A stretch of 64,000 bases of DNA from Strongylocentrotus droebachiensis (taxonomy: Eukaryota; Echinodermata; Echinoidea; Camarodonta; Strongylocentrotidae), in assembly GCA_035222895.1 (NCBI GenBank), contig JAVYIG010001826.1, positions 144,001-208,000 on the forward strand, in the 5' to 3' direction. Within the stretch, counting starts at the first letter, position 1, and each line of letters starts with the position of its first letter. Below the pieces are notes generated by a model. It saw nothing but the letters and a program-made list of their open reading frames with translations, was not told the origin of the DNA and did no database searches. Positions 55,932-64,000 of the stretch are shown piece after piece. Made by a program: the position numbers and the translations under genes.

Positions 55932-58900
55932 GGGGGGGGGGAATAAGATTTTTGTTCAGTTGGGGTTGGGAGTTCTAGTTTGTTTATTTGTTAAATCCTT
56001 ATATCTCTCTTTCCTCTTTGTGACAGCATCATCTACCCACAGGATAGGAGCCATAAACCAATCTACAATCCTTGTGGGAAGTATATGGCTATCCTCTGGA
56101 TCAATGGAGTCAAAAGAAAGGTATCAGAGTTCACTTAAAGCCACACTGTCCTACTTGCTCCCTCTATATAGAATACTTCAACAATCGGTGCCTGTTGGTC
56201 CCCCATGATCCTCTTTTTCTTATGTTAATTGAGAGCTGAGATAATGAGATAGCCACCTGTCACAATGACCTCCCTGTGTGGTCTAATCCCTTCTGGCTGA
56301 ACTAGTACAGCCGGCCTTTAAGACAGCAACACAGACATTTACCGACTGTTTCATCTTTCATAAGGAAAGACGACTGTAATCCCTGATTCTGGTCTTGGCC
56401 GAGCCAATCTGCGCTTATATCACAAGATCTCTTTACACTTTATTTCCATATTTCATTCTTCTTGTGTCTCTCATCTAAAGACTATCTCTGACGGTGCTAC
56501 TGTTTCCTGACAATCTGTGCTTTCCCCTTGTTCCTTCGCCAAGCGGAGAAATTCAAAAATAATAAGAAGACGAAGAAGATAGTTTTATGAAGAAGATGAA
56601 AAGGGCTGTAGTAAGAATAAACTATTATCTTATGAGAGAATGCGTTGTATCAATCATATGGTATATTCTTACTTTGATTGAGGTTCAGCTTTCTCAATCA
56701 AAAGATAATATCTTATACCAGGAATGAGTGGTACCTGGACTGAGGTGCAAGATTTTCTTTTCACATTACTGCCTGAAATGCTGATCGGCCACTTGTGCAA
56801 AATTGAATTCTGAACAGAGTAGCGCAATTGTATTACTTCGTTCCTGCAGCAGTTTTTAAGTATCTGCAGTCTTACAGCAGGTACAAAGTTGTAATGGCCA
56901 GATTTGAAGAACTGTTTCACTTGTCTTGAGTAGGCAATTGATTCCTCTGTCTTGTACTCTTTCCTTTGCATAATTAACTGAATTACTGCCTAATAATGTA
57001 AACATGCATTTGTATTAAATGGTACGAAGCAATAGTTATTTCAAATTTTGTTTGTTTTCTCAGGTGATTTTTGATGACTACCTCCCTGTAGACAAGCATG
57101 GCGACCTCTTGTGTTCATTCTCGTCCAACCGCAATGAATTCTGGGTATCGCTGCTGGAGAAGGCCTACATGAAGGTCATGGGAGGCTACGATTTCCCGGG
57201 ATCCAACTCGGTAAGTTCTAGGTCAACAAAATACACCATTATAGATTACCAACAGATTTTAAAGCCCTAGATTTCCTAGATAATGGTAGTTAAAATTAGC
57301 TTATTTTTATAAGAGTATTCTCCATTCCTGTTAAATTACATGAAGATCCTATTGTGTCAACAACAAAAATTCAACTAACTCTGAATAGTATACCCTATTT
57401 TCCTACCAAAGACCAACAAAATACACCACAGCACCGCCCGAAAGATTACAATTCACGAGGCCATGATTGCATCTAAAATGTTTTCAGTAGCAAACGTTCT
57501 ATTTCACTAGTGTTTCATTTAGGCACACATAGGGGCGCCTAAATGATTAGAGAGAGAGAGACAGAAGAAATGGCTTGGACACATAATGCGGCATGATGAG
57601 GGCTCAGAGTCATAGAAGGTCGTATTCGTGGAAAGAAGATGAGGGGAAGACCTCGTAAAGGCTTTCTAGACGATGTAATCACAGAATGTGGAGCAACAGG
57701 GTATGAAACGCTGAAACGGATGGCTCAAGACCGAGGAACTTCGAGAGACACTTGATATAGAATTTTGATTGGGTCACTGAACCTGTTATAAACTGACAGA
57801 TCACTACTCATGAGGGGCGCCACACTTACAATTTGATTTGATTTGATTTGTATTTCTTTGACCTTTCCCTCAGAACATTGACCTTCATGCCCTGACCGGC
57901 TGGATCCCTGAGAGAGTAGCCATCAGACAAGGCACTCCTGGCTTCGACGCTGACAAGGTCTTCAAGAAGCTCTACGAACGCTTCCACAGAGGGGAGGTCC
58001 TTGCTACCGTTGCAACGGGGATGTTACCTGAGGCAGATGCTGACAGGGCAGGGCTGGTTCCTACTCATGCGTACGCCATGCTCGACATCAGAGAGATACA
58101 GGTAGGAAGTTTTCATACGCTTAAGAAGATTTAATTCAATTCAATTCAATTCTTTTTATTCATCCAATTTACAAGAATACATGGAAATTTGGTCACACAT
58201 TGTAAAAATTGGTAATATACAGGGCGTATCATAAAAAAGGATATTGAAGTTTAATGACGATTTATATGAAAACTACTGATTTCATAATCAAGCATTTTAT
58301 GTTTGTTGTAAAGGACAGAATGTCCTCTTGTTAATGACACCGCGATCATACTACTACTGTCACAGTTGATTGAATAACAAAGCATTGCTGTCCACAATGT
58401 GAAAGGTGCACTGTGCCAAGTTTGATAACAAGCGTATTCTCATTTTTCTTGGTCCAAACACAACCAATAATGGTCCCGGCCCTTCAACGTGGCCACCGTT
58501 TCTCTGGATACACACTTCGCATCGTCGCTCCATGTCTCTTACAGCCCGTCTGATCATCTGTTGATCCTGGCGTACACTGTCAACTGCATCTGTGAGTCTT
58601 GCTCTCGAGTCATTTAAGTCAACTGGTGGTGTTGAGAAAACAACATCCTTAAGTGTGCCCCAGAGGAAAAAATCGCACGGCGTCAGATCCGGGGACCTTG
58701 CAGGCCACTCCTGTGGTTGGTGCAGAGCAATGATCCGTGGACCAAACAGTGCCTGCAATCGGTCTCTTAAAACTATTGCTCCATGGGCTGGTGCACCATC
58801 ATGTGCCCACCAAGCCCTGCGAAAGACTCCACGTCGTTGCCGTTGGAACACCTGGACCAGTTGAGGTACCACAAAGTCATTCAACATGTCAAGGTACCTT

Positions 58901-61900
58901 TGGGCATTGACATTTCCATCGAAAAAGTGAGGACCAAACAAATGTCCACTTCCTGAAAGGCCAATCCAAACAGTAACCTTCTGCATACTCATACTCCTGT
59001 CATAAACAAACTGGGGAGGATGATCCCGCTCTGCATACTGATGAACATTGTGGGTGTTCACAAAATCCAGCTTCATCACCTATGATCAAGTTTGCCAAAA
59101 ATTGAGCATCTCGATGGCATTTGTCAAGAAACCAGCGACTGAGAGCCAGTCTTCTAGGGTAGTCGTTTGGCTGTAGCTGATGACGAACATGGATGGTTTA
59201 TGGATGAAGGTTCAAGTCAAGCCTTGTTATTCGGTTGAAAGTGGCAGATGGCAGTCCAGTCCCATTGCGTCTGGCACTGACGGTTGGGTCCTCCTCAATA
59301 GCATCTCGAACCAACTGAATGTTCTGCTGTGATCTGCCTGTTCGAGGCCGCCCAGATGCTTCTTTGTTCAAGTTCCGACTTGTGCCTTTCAGTTCGTACT
59401 TTTGGACATTTTTGCGAATATTTGCCCCTGTCGGTGGTTCCCGATTTGGAAACCGTACCCGGAAAGCCTGTTGAACTGCAATGTAACTTTTGGTCTCATA
59501 GTATGTTTTAACCACAAAAGTTCTTTGCTCATCTGTTAGTTGAACCATTTTGGTAAGCCTACAGGAGATAAGAGTCTGCTCTGATTGAATCACTGACCAG
59601 TTGTGATTGAACCCCAGACCACCAATTTTAGGATTCTGCCATTCCATGCTTCAGTGAATTTCCTTCTTAGACACATAATCCACTCATTGTTCAGCATTTC
59701 AATATGTCTGGGCTGACACAAGCACTAATCTTTAGAATTTATCTGTGAATGCTAACTTGTCACAGTGCACCTTTCACATGGTGGACAGCAATGCTTTGTT
59801 ATTCAGTCAACTGTGACAGTAGTAGTATGATCGGGGTGTCATTAACAAGAGGACATTCTGTCCTTTACAACAGACATAAAATGCTTGATTATGAAATCAG
59901 TAGTTTTCATATAAATCGTCATTAAACTTCAATATCCTTTTTTTATGATACGCCCTGTATATATGAAAAACTATATCAGGGTCTTGGTCCTTGTGTTGTA
60001 TCCCTTACAGGGTAAGAAGCTACTCCAGCTGAAGAACCCTTGGAGTCATCTTAGATGGAAAGGAAGATTCTCAGAGGAGGACACCACCAACTGGACCCCA
60101 GAACTACAGAAGGCTCTCAACTTTGACCCCAAGAATGCACAAGAATTTGATAATGGTGAGCATGGTTTGGAAAATCTTGCACTGACTGGAAGAATCGAGG
60201 GGAGGAGGAGTAGGAGTAGAAGGAGGATTCTGTGGATGATTAGAGCTTAAGGAGTGGGATTTGTGAAAGTGGAATTGGTCTTGGGGAGAATGAATTACTT
60301 CATAGAATATGGGACAGAGAGTTGTGGCATTGAATGGTCGCCAACGTCTCAGGACATGGCACGTAAAGAAGAAGAAGAGCATCGTGATTAAAAAAAGAAT
60401 ACAACTGCATTAGCATCTTTCCATGTAGAAGCCCTCAACCTTTACAGATAATAAAATAATTTTCCTTTTAAAAGTCTTTAGGCTTTCAATAAGTTCATAT
60501 TCATGCTCTGATGTTTTGGAACACTGGCTCTTTACCTGTATGCAGAGATTCCTCCAATGTATATGCTGTTTGAGTGTCTGAGAAACTGTTCTGTGCATTT
60601 CAGAGTGGTCTGATGAAGCAAGAAGGATTGCACTGGGCAATCATGCCATGAATACCGTTTAATTTAATTGATTAAGCCAAGAAATAGTGCTTCACAAATC
60701 TCACATATTTATATCATCAGGGATGCCAGTTTTCAGGCCCTGGCGATTTATTTTCAGACCCTAGTTTAGGCTTTTTTTGTGTACAAAATAGCTCATTCTA
60801 GGTGACTTTCGAGCCTTCTGATCAATTCTAACTGGTATCTCTGTATCATGCTTTCTCTGAAAATTGATGTGCTTTTGCTGCAACTTGCACGTTTGCTTCA
60901 CCTCTCCAAATGTAACAGTTGCCAGCATGTGCACTGTATGTAGTCAGAAAAGTCTCTCTATTTGGGCAACTATACACAATTTTGTTTTATTCAGGGAGGG
61001 AATATATAAATCAGATGTCACACCAAGGGGGGGGGGGGGGGGAGGGATGTTTCACAAAGGTGCTAAGTCGAACTTAACTCTAAGTTGGACTTAAAAATTA
61101 TGGAGAGCCATTTGTAGCCTTAAAATAAATATAGTCAAAACCAAAAATTCAAGTATTTTAGACATTTTATAAATTCCACATCAAGAACATAAAATCTCCT
61201 TGAAAATAGAAAATATGAATGATTTGAAACAACATTTTATGCCTTTTAAAATAACTTTTACAAAATATTTTCAGATATGCTAAGGGCTTTCCATAATTGT
61301 TAAGTCCAACTTAGAGATAAGTTCATCTTAGGATCTTTGTGTAACAGTAAATTGGTGAATGTGTTGATAAGTGCTTGTTTTTAGCATTTTCTCTTACATT
61401 TCTTTCTTGATGCAGGTGTATTCTGGATAGACCTTGCCTCCTTGTGTAACTTCTTTGATGTGATCTACATGAACTGGAATCCCTCTCTCTTCCCTCGTTC
61501 CTATGTCATGCATGGGTAAGTGAACTCAGCAATTTATTAGTACTTCTTTAAAGGCTGTCTGCAATAGTTTGTCCAGGAGGGATTAGACCACCCACCATGG
61601 TCACTGACATGTGGTTATCTCATCAACTCAGCTCTCAATTAACATAAGAAGAAGGGGATCATGGGGGACCAGCGGTTACCGATTAGGAATGTTTTGCTAT
61701 ATAGAGGGAGCAAGTAGCTACAAGTAGTACAGTGTGGCTTTAAAGGCATTTTGTTTGTAACATTATTCATAATGACCTAATCCAATTCATGACTGATTCC
61801 AAATTCCAAATGTTATACTCTTATGAAGGGGCACTGAGAATTTTGCAACCGTTTCACTTTCTTAGACAAAGAGATATATAAATGATTGAAAATAGAATCG

Positions 61901-63633
61901 AAATAATTCTAGCTTTTGGGTGGGCTTCTGTAGTTTGTCAGTGCTGTATGTGTTATACATGTCCATCGCTCACCACCGCCCTGTGCAATTTTTGTGAGTT
62001 GTAATTGTTAATTGGTAGTCAAATGTCAATCGGTAGCTGCCTGCATCATCAATCAGCAAAAACCATTCACCTGTGCATGCCTATCCTACTTGACTTGAAA
62101 TGCAAAGGTTGTGGTTCGATCCCCGACACGGCACTAATGTACTTTGGCAAGGCATTAATCTTCATTTGCCACTCCATACCCAGGAGAGAAATGCAGACCT
62201 GGTAGGATGACAAAAACCTTTGTGTTTAATAGTAACTGCCTTATGCCCTTATGGTGACCATTCGGTAGGAATACTCCCCAGGGGGTGAAGATGGTGCACA
62301 TTGTACATGGATGAATCCTAAACCGGGGTAATAATATCTGTAAAGCACTTGGAGAGGGTATTTCGTATTAAGCGCTACATAAATCTAGATTATCATTATT
62401 ACTATAGTATAAGGATGTGAGAGGGTTCTATGGAATGGTTCAGTGTCTTTTTATGCCTCCGTAATGAAGTAGCCAGAAGTTTTCGGGTTATCCGTACGTC
62501 CCATTCTCGTGATCATATTATCATTAGAACCGATGGATGGATTTCTATCAAACTCAGGACATGTACATGTATGTATCTTACAGAGCCGATGGCTTGTAAT
62601 CATGATATTCTGCGAATCTGTCAATGGATTGGAATCAAACAAAAAATTTTAAAAATTGCTTCTGTTTTGGTTTGTAAAACTGCTCTATGGCAGAGGCATC
62701 ATTTTCGACAGCTTGCAGTCAAAGATCCATCTAGTTCTTTCTTTATCGTTGGCAGGAAGTCATTTATATAAGGTTGTGTGCAGGGGTTTTCTACAGTGTC
62801 TTTTGATCTTTTCAGTATGTGGTCAGCAGCAGAAGGACCTAAGAAGGACAACATCAACATCGGTAACAACCCTCAGTATCGTCTAGAGGTCAAAGGACTT
62901 GGTGCTGTTTGGATTCTTCTCACAAGGCACATCACAGACAAGGTATGCTTCTATGAATAGTGCAGTTTTGTTTCAAGTTGTAGCAAATTATTGAAAAAGT
63001 TATAACCTTTGATTCATGAGTTGTTAGAAATTATGATCAGTCCCTTATTCATTACAGCAAATAGTTTCCAAATTAATACGAGACCAGCAAACATGCTACA
63101 TTGAGAGACTTTACAAGTACATCTCTAAGGAGTTTTGTTTGTACTCCACAATATGTCATTATCATTTATAATTCTAATTAAGCTGCTAGAGCATTGCTAC
63201 ATGTAGGAAGATAATATTTTCCATGCATGCATCATGGTTTCCTTCATCATCTTTCTGCTAAAACTCAAAAGTAATTTACATAAATGTGATGCATTAATAT
63301 GTAGCTCTATGTCTACCTTTCTCTCTCTCTCTCACTCTCTCTTGCTCTCTCTCTCTCTCAGTCTGTCACTCTCTGTCTGTCTCCCTCTCTCTCTCTCTCT
63401 CTCCCTCCCTCCCTTCCTCTCTCTCTCTCTTGCTCTACAAAATATATGTTCACCCTTCATGAAGTAGCTGTCTGTCGGTAAACCTTCTTGAAAGTTTTCT
63501 GCAGTGTCATAGAATCTAAAGAGACCTATCACTTTCATATTTGTTTGCTTGTTTGTTTAGGATGACTTTGCAGATAACAAAGAGTTCATCACCCTACTGG
63601 TCTACAAGGGTGGCAAGAAGGTCTACTACCCAA
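48434..63633 (+). CDS. CAPN7: Calpain-7 (partial; 15 exons, 3' end beyond the window)
   Basis: Exons: 48434-48622, 49552-49657, 50204-50388, 51395-51459, 51686-52027, 52393-52482, 53118-53244, 54812-54897, 56027-56120, 57064-57210, 57874-58101, 60011-60155, 61416-61515, 62816-62942, 63561-63633. All junctions are GT-AG and phases agree, giving about 701 residues. Two MIT domains occupy roughly residues 31-97 and 118-187; in calpain-7 they bind ESCRT-III proteins. A Gly/Ser-rich linker (253-285) precedes [10 protein letters not shown] and the cysteine-protease core. The catalytic triad is Cys374 (QDCSFLASL), His542 (PTHAYAMLD) and Asn562 ([10 protein letters not shown]), with the same 168- and 20-residue spacings as the vertebrate enzyme. 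A C2-like calpain beta-sandwich begins with WSAAEGP...NNPQY, and the rest should lie to the right. There is no EF-hand, as expected for this atypical calpain. ATG at 48434 is the first in-frame ATG. Confidence 0.95.
49552..49657 (+). CDS. CAPN7: CAPN7 exon 2
   Basis: Acceptor TGTTGAACAG, donor GTAAGA, exit phase 1. It encodes [14 protein letters not shown] and [15 protein letters not shown], the second and third helices of MIT 1. Confidence 0.9.
49690..49940. repeat. Intron 2: diverged relative of the 25048-25342 element
   Basis: Shared words in the same order are TATGTGCAG, GCTGACACCA, GGTGGAAATA, CACAGCAAACCC and GCATTACATAA. Target duplications are no longer visible. Confidence 0.6.
50204..50388 (+). 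CDS. CAPN7: CAPN7 exon 3
   Basis: Acceptor CTTATTCAG, donor GTGAGT, exit phase 0. It encodes the linker and MIT 2 helices ([34 protein letters not shown]). Confidence 0.92.
50499..51112. repeat. Intron 3: 610-bp GATGGT/GAT microsatellite
   Basis: Alternating GATGATGATGGTGGT units fill most of the intron. The 239-codon plus-strand frame across it is only Met/Val repeats and not a gene. Confidence 0.95.
51395..51459 (+). CDS. CAPN7: CAPN7 exon 4
   Basis: 65 bp; acceptor CTTTTGTAG, donor GTAAAAT. It encodes [20 protein letters not shown], the third helix of MIT 2. Confidence 0.9.
51686..52027 (+). CDS. CAPN7: CAPN7 exon 5 (proline/glycine-rich linker)
   Basis: 342 bp; acceptor ATTCATTAG, donor GTAGGG. 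After [14 protein letters not shown] comes a Pro-rich linker, then a Gly/Ser-rich stretch of about 33 residues made largely by GGTGGAGGT-type codons. [11 protein letters not shown] leads into the protease domain. The Gly-rich part makes this linker longer than in vertebrate calpain-7. Confidence 0.92.
52393..52482 (+). CDS. CAPN7: CAPN7 exon 6
   Basis: 90 bp; acceptor CTTTTACAG, donor GTAAGT. It encodes [19 protein letters not shown] and [10 protein letters not shown] at the start of the protease core. Confidence 0.92.
52789..52940. mobile_element. Intron 6: GTTTCACAAAGCC hairpin MITE
   Basis: GGGACCCGTTTCACAAAGCC mirrors GTGAAATGGGGCCCTG, and the centre CTGATAACCAATCAAAAGCAA matches the copy at 30808-30944. 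Confidence 0.78.
53118..53244 (+). CDS. CAPN7: CAPN7 exon 7
   Basis: 127 bp; acceptor TTTAATCCCAG, donor GTAAGA, exit phase 0. It encodes [19 protein letters not shown] and [13 protein letters not shown]. Confidence 0.94.
53486..54744. mobile_element. Intron 7: GGGCCTCGTCTTATAAA MITE carrying a nested insertion
   Basis: CAGGGCCTCGTCTCATAAAG at 53486 mirrors TTTATAAGACGAGGCCCTG ending at 54744. Without the inserted 1111-bp element it would be about 144 bp and match the 131-bp hairpin at 33554-33684 (ATGTACAT, AGAGATA, GAGACT words in order). Confidence 0.8.
53541..54651. mobile_element. 1111-bp non-autonomous DNA transposon with 4-bp TGTA duplication
   Basis: The ends CAGGCACGGCGGAGCACCCC and the complement of CAGGCACAGTGGAGCACCCC (about 24-bp TIRs, three mismatches) are flanked by TGTA at 53537-53540 and 54652-54655. 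Internal frames (53785-53970, 54088-54477) show no transposase motif. A 4-bp duplication occurs in several superfamilies, so assignment is left open. Confidence 0.78.
54812..54897 (+). CDS. CAPN7: CAPN7 exon 8 (catalytic cysteine)
   Basis: 86 bp; acceptor CTGTCTTTCAG, donor [25 protein letters not shown] carries the nucleophile Cys374. Confidence 0.94.
55090..55228. mobile_element. Intron 8: 139-bp GGGGCCCGTTTCTCGAAAC hairpin MITE
   Basis: The arms CGAAACCGTCATAAGTCTAA and the complement of CGAAACTGTCATAAGTCTAA are about 60 bp each with few mismatches. The centre is TGTGTTATAGAATTAACACA. Confidence 0.82.
55229..56026. other. Intron 8 remainder
   Basis: Contains a T run of about 29 nt followed by a G run (55902-55940). 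GTTCATTGAACGA/TTCATCGAAC words around 55670-55770 form a small diverged direct repeat. No gene. Confidence 0.5.
56027..56120 (+). CDS. CAPN7: CAPN7 exon 9
   Basis: 94 bp; acceptor TTTGTGACAG, donor GTATCA, exit phase 0. It encodes [20 protein letters not shown] and [11 protein letters not shown]. Confidence 0.93.
56139..56317. mobile_element. Intron 9: 179-bp TTAA-flanked MITE (family B, copy 1)
   Basis: TTAA at 56135-56138 and 56318-56321 flanks AGCCACACTGTCCTACTTGC ... CAGCCGGCC. It begins only 14 bp after the exon 9 donor. A second copy, reversed, is in intron 13. Confidence 0.78.
56322..57063. other. Intron 9 remainder
   Basis: No repeat or gene recognised. The minus ORF at 56669-56971 is not supported. 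Confidence 0.45.
57064..57210 (+). CDS. CAPN7: CAPN7 exon 10
   Basis: 147 bp; acceptor TTTTCTCAG, donor GTAAGT, phase 0 both sides. It encodes [20 protein letters not shown] and [18 protein letters not shown]. Confidence 0.95.
57545..57790 (+). pseudogene. Intron 10: 3' end of a LINE (truncated, frameshifted)
   Basis: Across two frames it reads [15 protein letters not shown], then [20 protein letters not shown] and [12 protein letters not shown]. This RRR-W-GH..R-D...G...GKR-RGRPR series is the usual C-terminus of RTE/L2-like LINEs. Only the last 250 bp are present, a typical 5'-truncated insert. Confidence 0.7.
57874..58101 (+). CDS. CAPN7: CAPN7 exon 11 (catalytic histidine)
   Basis: 228 bp; acceptor TTTCCCTCAG, donor GTAGGA. 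It encodes [20 protein letters not shown] ... [17 protein letters not shown] with His542. Confidence 0.95.
58220..59957. mobile_element. Intron 11: 1738-bp mariner/Tc1-type transposon with 201-bp TIRs
   Basis: TA flanks both sides (58218-58219, 59958-59959). The ends CAGGGCGTATCATAAAAAAG and their complement extend as near-identical inverted repeats for 201 bp (58220-58420, 59757-59957), with about half a dozen mismatches. The element makes up over 90 percent of the 1909-bp intron. It is preceded by an ATTCA pentanucleotide run near 58131-58152. Confidence 0.93.
58360..59647 (-). pseudogene. Mariner/Tc1-like transposase, disabled by a stop and a frameshift
   Basis: The N-terminal part (59647-59198) starts within [15 protein letters not shown] and contains a DUF4817-type helix-turn-helix ([16 protein letters not shown]) and a [10 protein letters not shown]-hook-like box. 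It ends at an in-frame TAA, after which the frame stays open through [14 protein letters not shown] to IIGDEA, the first catalytic Asp. A one-base shift next to GDEA moves the coding into the 59079-58360 frame. There [22 protein letters not shown] (second Asp) and [13 protein letters not shown] (third Asp, 36 residues between) follow. Two lesions make it inactive. The last 20 or so codons lie inside the TIR. Confidence 0.88.
60011..60155 (+). CDS. CAPN7: CAPN7 exon 12 (catalytic asparagine)
   Basis: 145 bp; acceptor TCCCTTACAG, donor GTGAGC, exit phase 1. [18 protein letters not shown] holds Asn562. Confidence 0.95.
60156..61415. other. Intron 12
   Basis: Holds one hairpin MITE (61048-61346, listed separately) next to an 18-nt G run at 61027-61042. 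The segment 60170-60370 is A/G-rich and shows no gene. Confidence 0.5.
61048..61346. mobile_element. GTTTCACAAAGGTGCTAAG hairpin MITE
   Basis: GTTTCACAAAGGTGCTAAG plus CTCTAAGTTGGACTTAA on the left mirrors TTAAGTCCAACTTAGAG and CTTAGGATCTTTGTGTAAC on the right. It is a relative of 41185-41470. Confidence 0.72.
61416..61515 (+). CDS. CAPN7: CAPN7 exon 13
   Basis: 100 bp; acceptor CTTGATGCAG, donor GTAAGT, exit phase 2. It encodes [20 protein letters not shown] and [12 protein letters not shown]. Confidence 0.94.
61552..61739. mobile_element. Intron 13: 188-bp TTAA-flanked MITE (family B, copy 2)
   Basis: TTAA at 61548-61551 and 61740-61743 flanks AGGCTGTCTGCA ... CAGTGTGGCT. It is reversed relative to 56139-56317. 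GGGATTAGACCAC, GAGATAACCAC-like and GCTCTCAATTAACATAAG words are shared. Confidence 0.78.
62085..62400 (+). mobile_element. Intron 13: tRNA-derived SINE
   Basis: GGTTCGATCCCCGACACGG at about 62112 matches a tRNA B box. CACTAATGTACTTTGGCAAGG and CATTTGCCACTCCA follow. The 3' tail GTAAAGCACTTGGAGAGG, then AAGCGCTACATAAATC and ATTATCATTATT, is of the type seen at 16021 and 40987. The A box and 5' end are not clear. Confidence 0.6.
62816..62942 (+). CDS. CAPN7: CAPN7 exon 14
   Basis: 127 bp; acceptor ATCTTTTCAG, donor GTATGC, exit phase 0. It encodes [20 protein letters not shown] and [15 protein letters not shown], the start of the C2-like domain. Confidence 0.94.
63318..63437. repeat. Intron 14: CT microsatellite
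   Basis: About 120 bp of CTCTCTCT with TG and CC interruptions. Confidence 0.93.
63561..63633 (+). CDS. CAPN7: CAPN7 exon 15 (last in window)
   Basis: 73 bp; acceptor TTGTTTAG, donor GTGAGT, exit phase 1. It encodes [20 protein letters not shown] and VYYP. Roughly 200 further residues are expected to the right. Confidence 0.93.
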
Positions 63634-64000
63634 GTGAGTTGGAACATGGAGTCATAGATTTTGGTTTTGTTCTTTTATATATTTAATAATAATAATAATA
63701 AGGCCTTAAATAACTACTTGTTGTATTGCCCTTTGCGACCGACCCAACAATCTGAAAATCTACGGTCGGCATTTTAATTTTTTAAATTTTGTTTAAACCA
63801 TTTTAAAGATTTTTTTTATCAGAATAAAAAAATATGTACCGGTATTTTGTTTGTTGGGATAAATGGGATTTAAATGCATAAAATCAAATCATTCCCAAAT
63901 TCTCTCTGGTCTTCTGCCTTAGTTTCAAAATCCTACTAGCGTAAACATCTCAATCAACACAACATTGCACACCCTTAGGCCCCCCAAAAAAAGTTGTTTG
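63634..64000. other. Start of CAPN7 intron 15
   Basis: AATAAT microsatellite near 63683-63701; nothing else recognised before the window ends. Confidence 0.6.

Noticed and set aside
62112-62130. GGTTCGATCCC as a tRNA gene B box
   Set aside because: No cloverleaf, A box or anticodon arm can be built around it. The following sequence is a SINE body and tail.

Overview
The window is eukaryotic, from an animal genome. It has multi-exon genes with GT-AG introns, very long introns, many microsatellites and homopolymer runs, and dense remains of DNA transposons and LINEs. The repeat character (GGGCCCCGTTTCACAAAG-type hairpin MITEs, GTGGTCTTTATA repeats, GCTCGCTACGCTCG hAT interiors, SINE tails with an AAGCGCTATATAAA-like end) together with calpain-7 and an SDR9C-type dehydrogenase suggest a marine invertebrate, most likely an echinoderm such as a sea urchin. 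That assignment is inference from style, not a database match.

Layout. 1-2.5 kb: 3' part of an I-group LINE (reverse transcriptase plus RNase H), split by a 445-bp MITE. 2.5-6.1 kb: intergenic, with a 1.1-kb long-inverted-repeat element. 6.15-10.5 kb, minus strand: pieces of a probable membrane C-type lectin gene, namely two C-type lectin exons (10325-10477, 9288-9354) and a membrane-spanning, PPxY-rich tail exon (6941-6151) that carries an in-frame stop. 11.6-25.4 kb: repeats only, including a 2.1-kb hAT element with an 8-bp target duplication, a 0.8-kb ACCATT foldback element, two LINE remnants and a TTAA-flanked MITE. 25.85-35.18 kb, minus strand: a complete five-exon SDR gene of 328 codons, whose exons 3 and 4 both have tandem extra copies of their 5' ends. 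35.2-48.2 kb: repeats, including a 0.8-kb polypurine tract, a 1.4-kb composite element, foldback elements and a 115-bp tandem array. 48.2-64.0 kb, plus strand: calpain-7, 15 exons visible (about 701 residues), running off the right edge; its introns hold a decayed mariner-type transposon with 201-bp TIRs and several MITEs.

The genes do not form an operon or pathway. The SDR protein is a predicted membrane-anchored retinoid/steroid oxidoreductase. Calpain-7 is a cytosolic cysteine protease that docks on ESCRT-III through its MIT domains. The lectin-like protein would be a surface receptor with WW-domain-binding motifs. I saw no RNA gene and no CRISPR array. The most informative structures are nested insertions whose target duplications can be read directly, and the repeated duplication of acceptor-plus-exon segments in the SDR gene.
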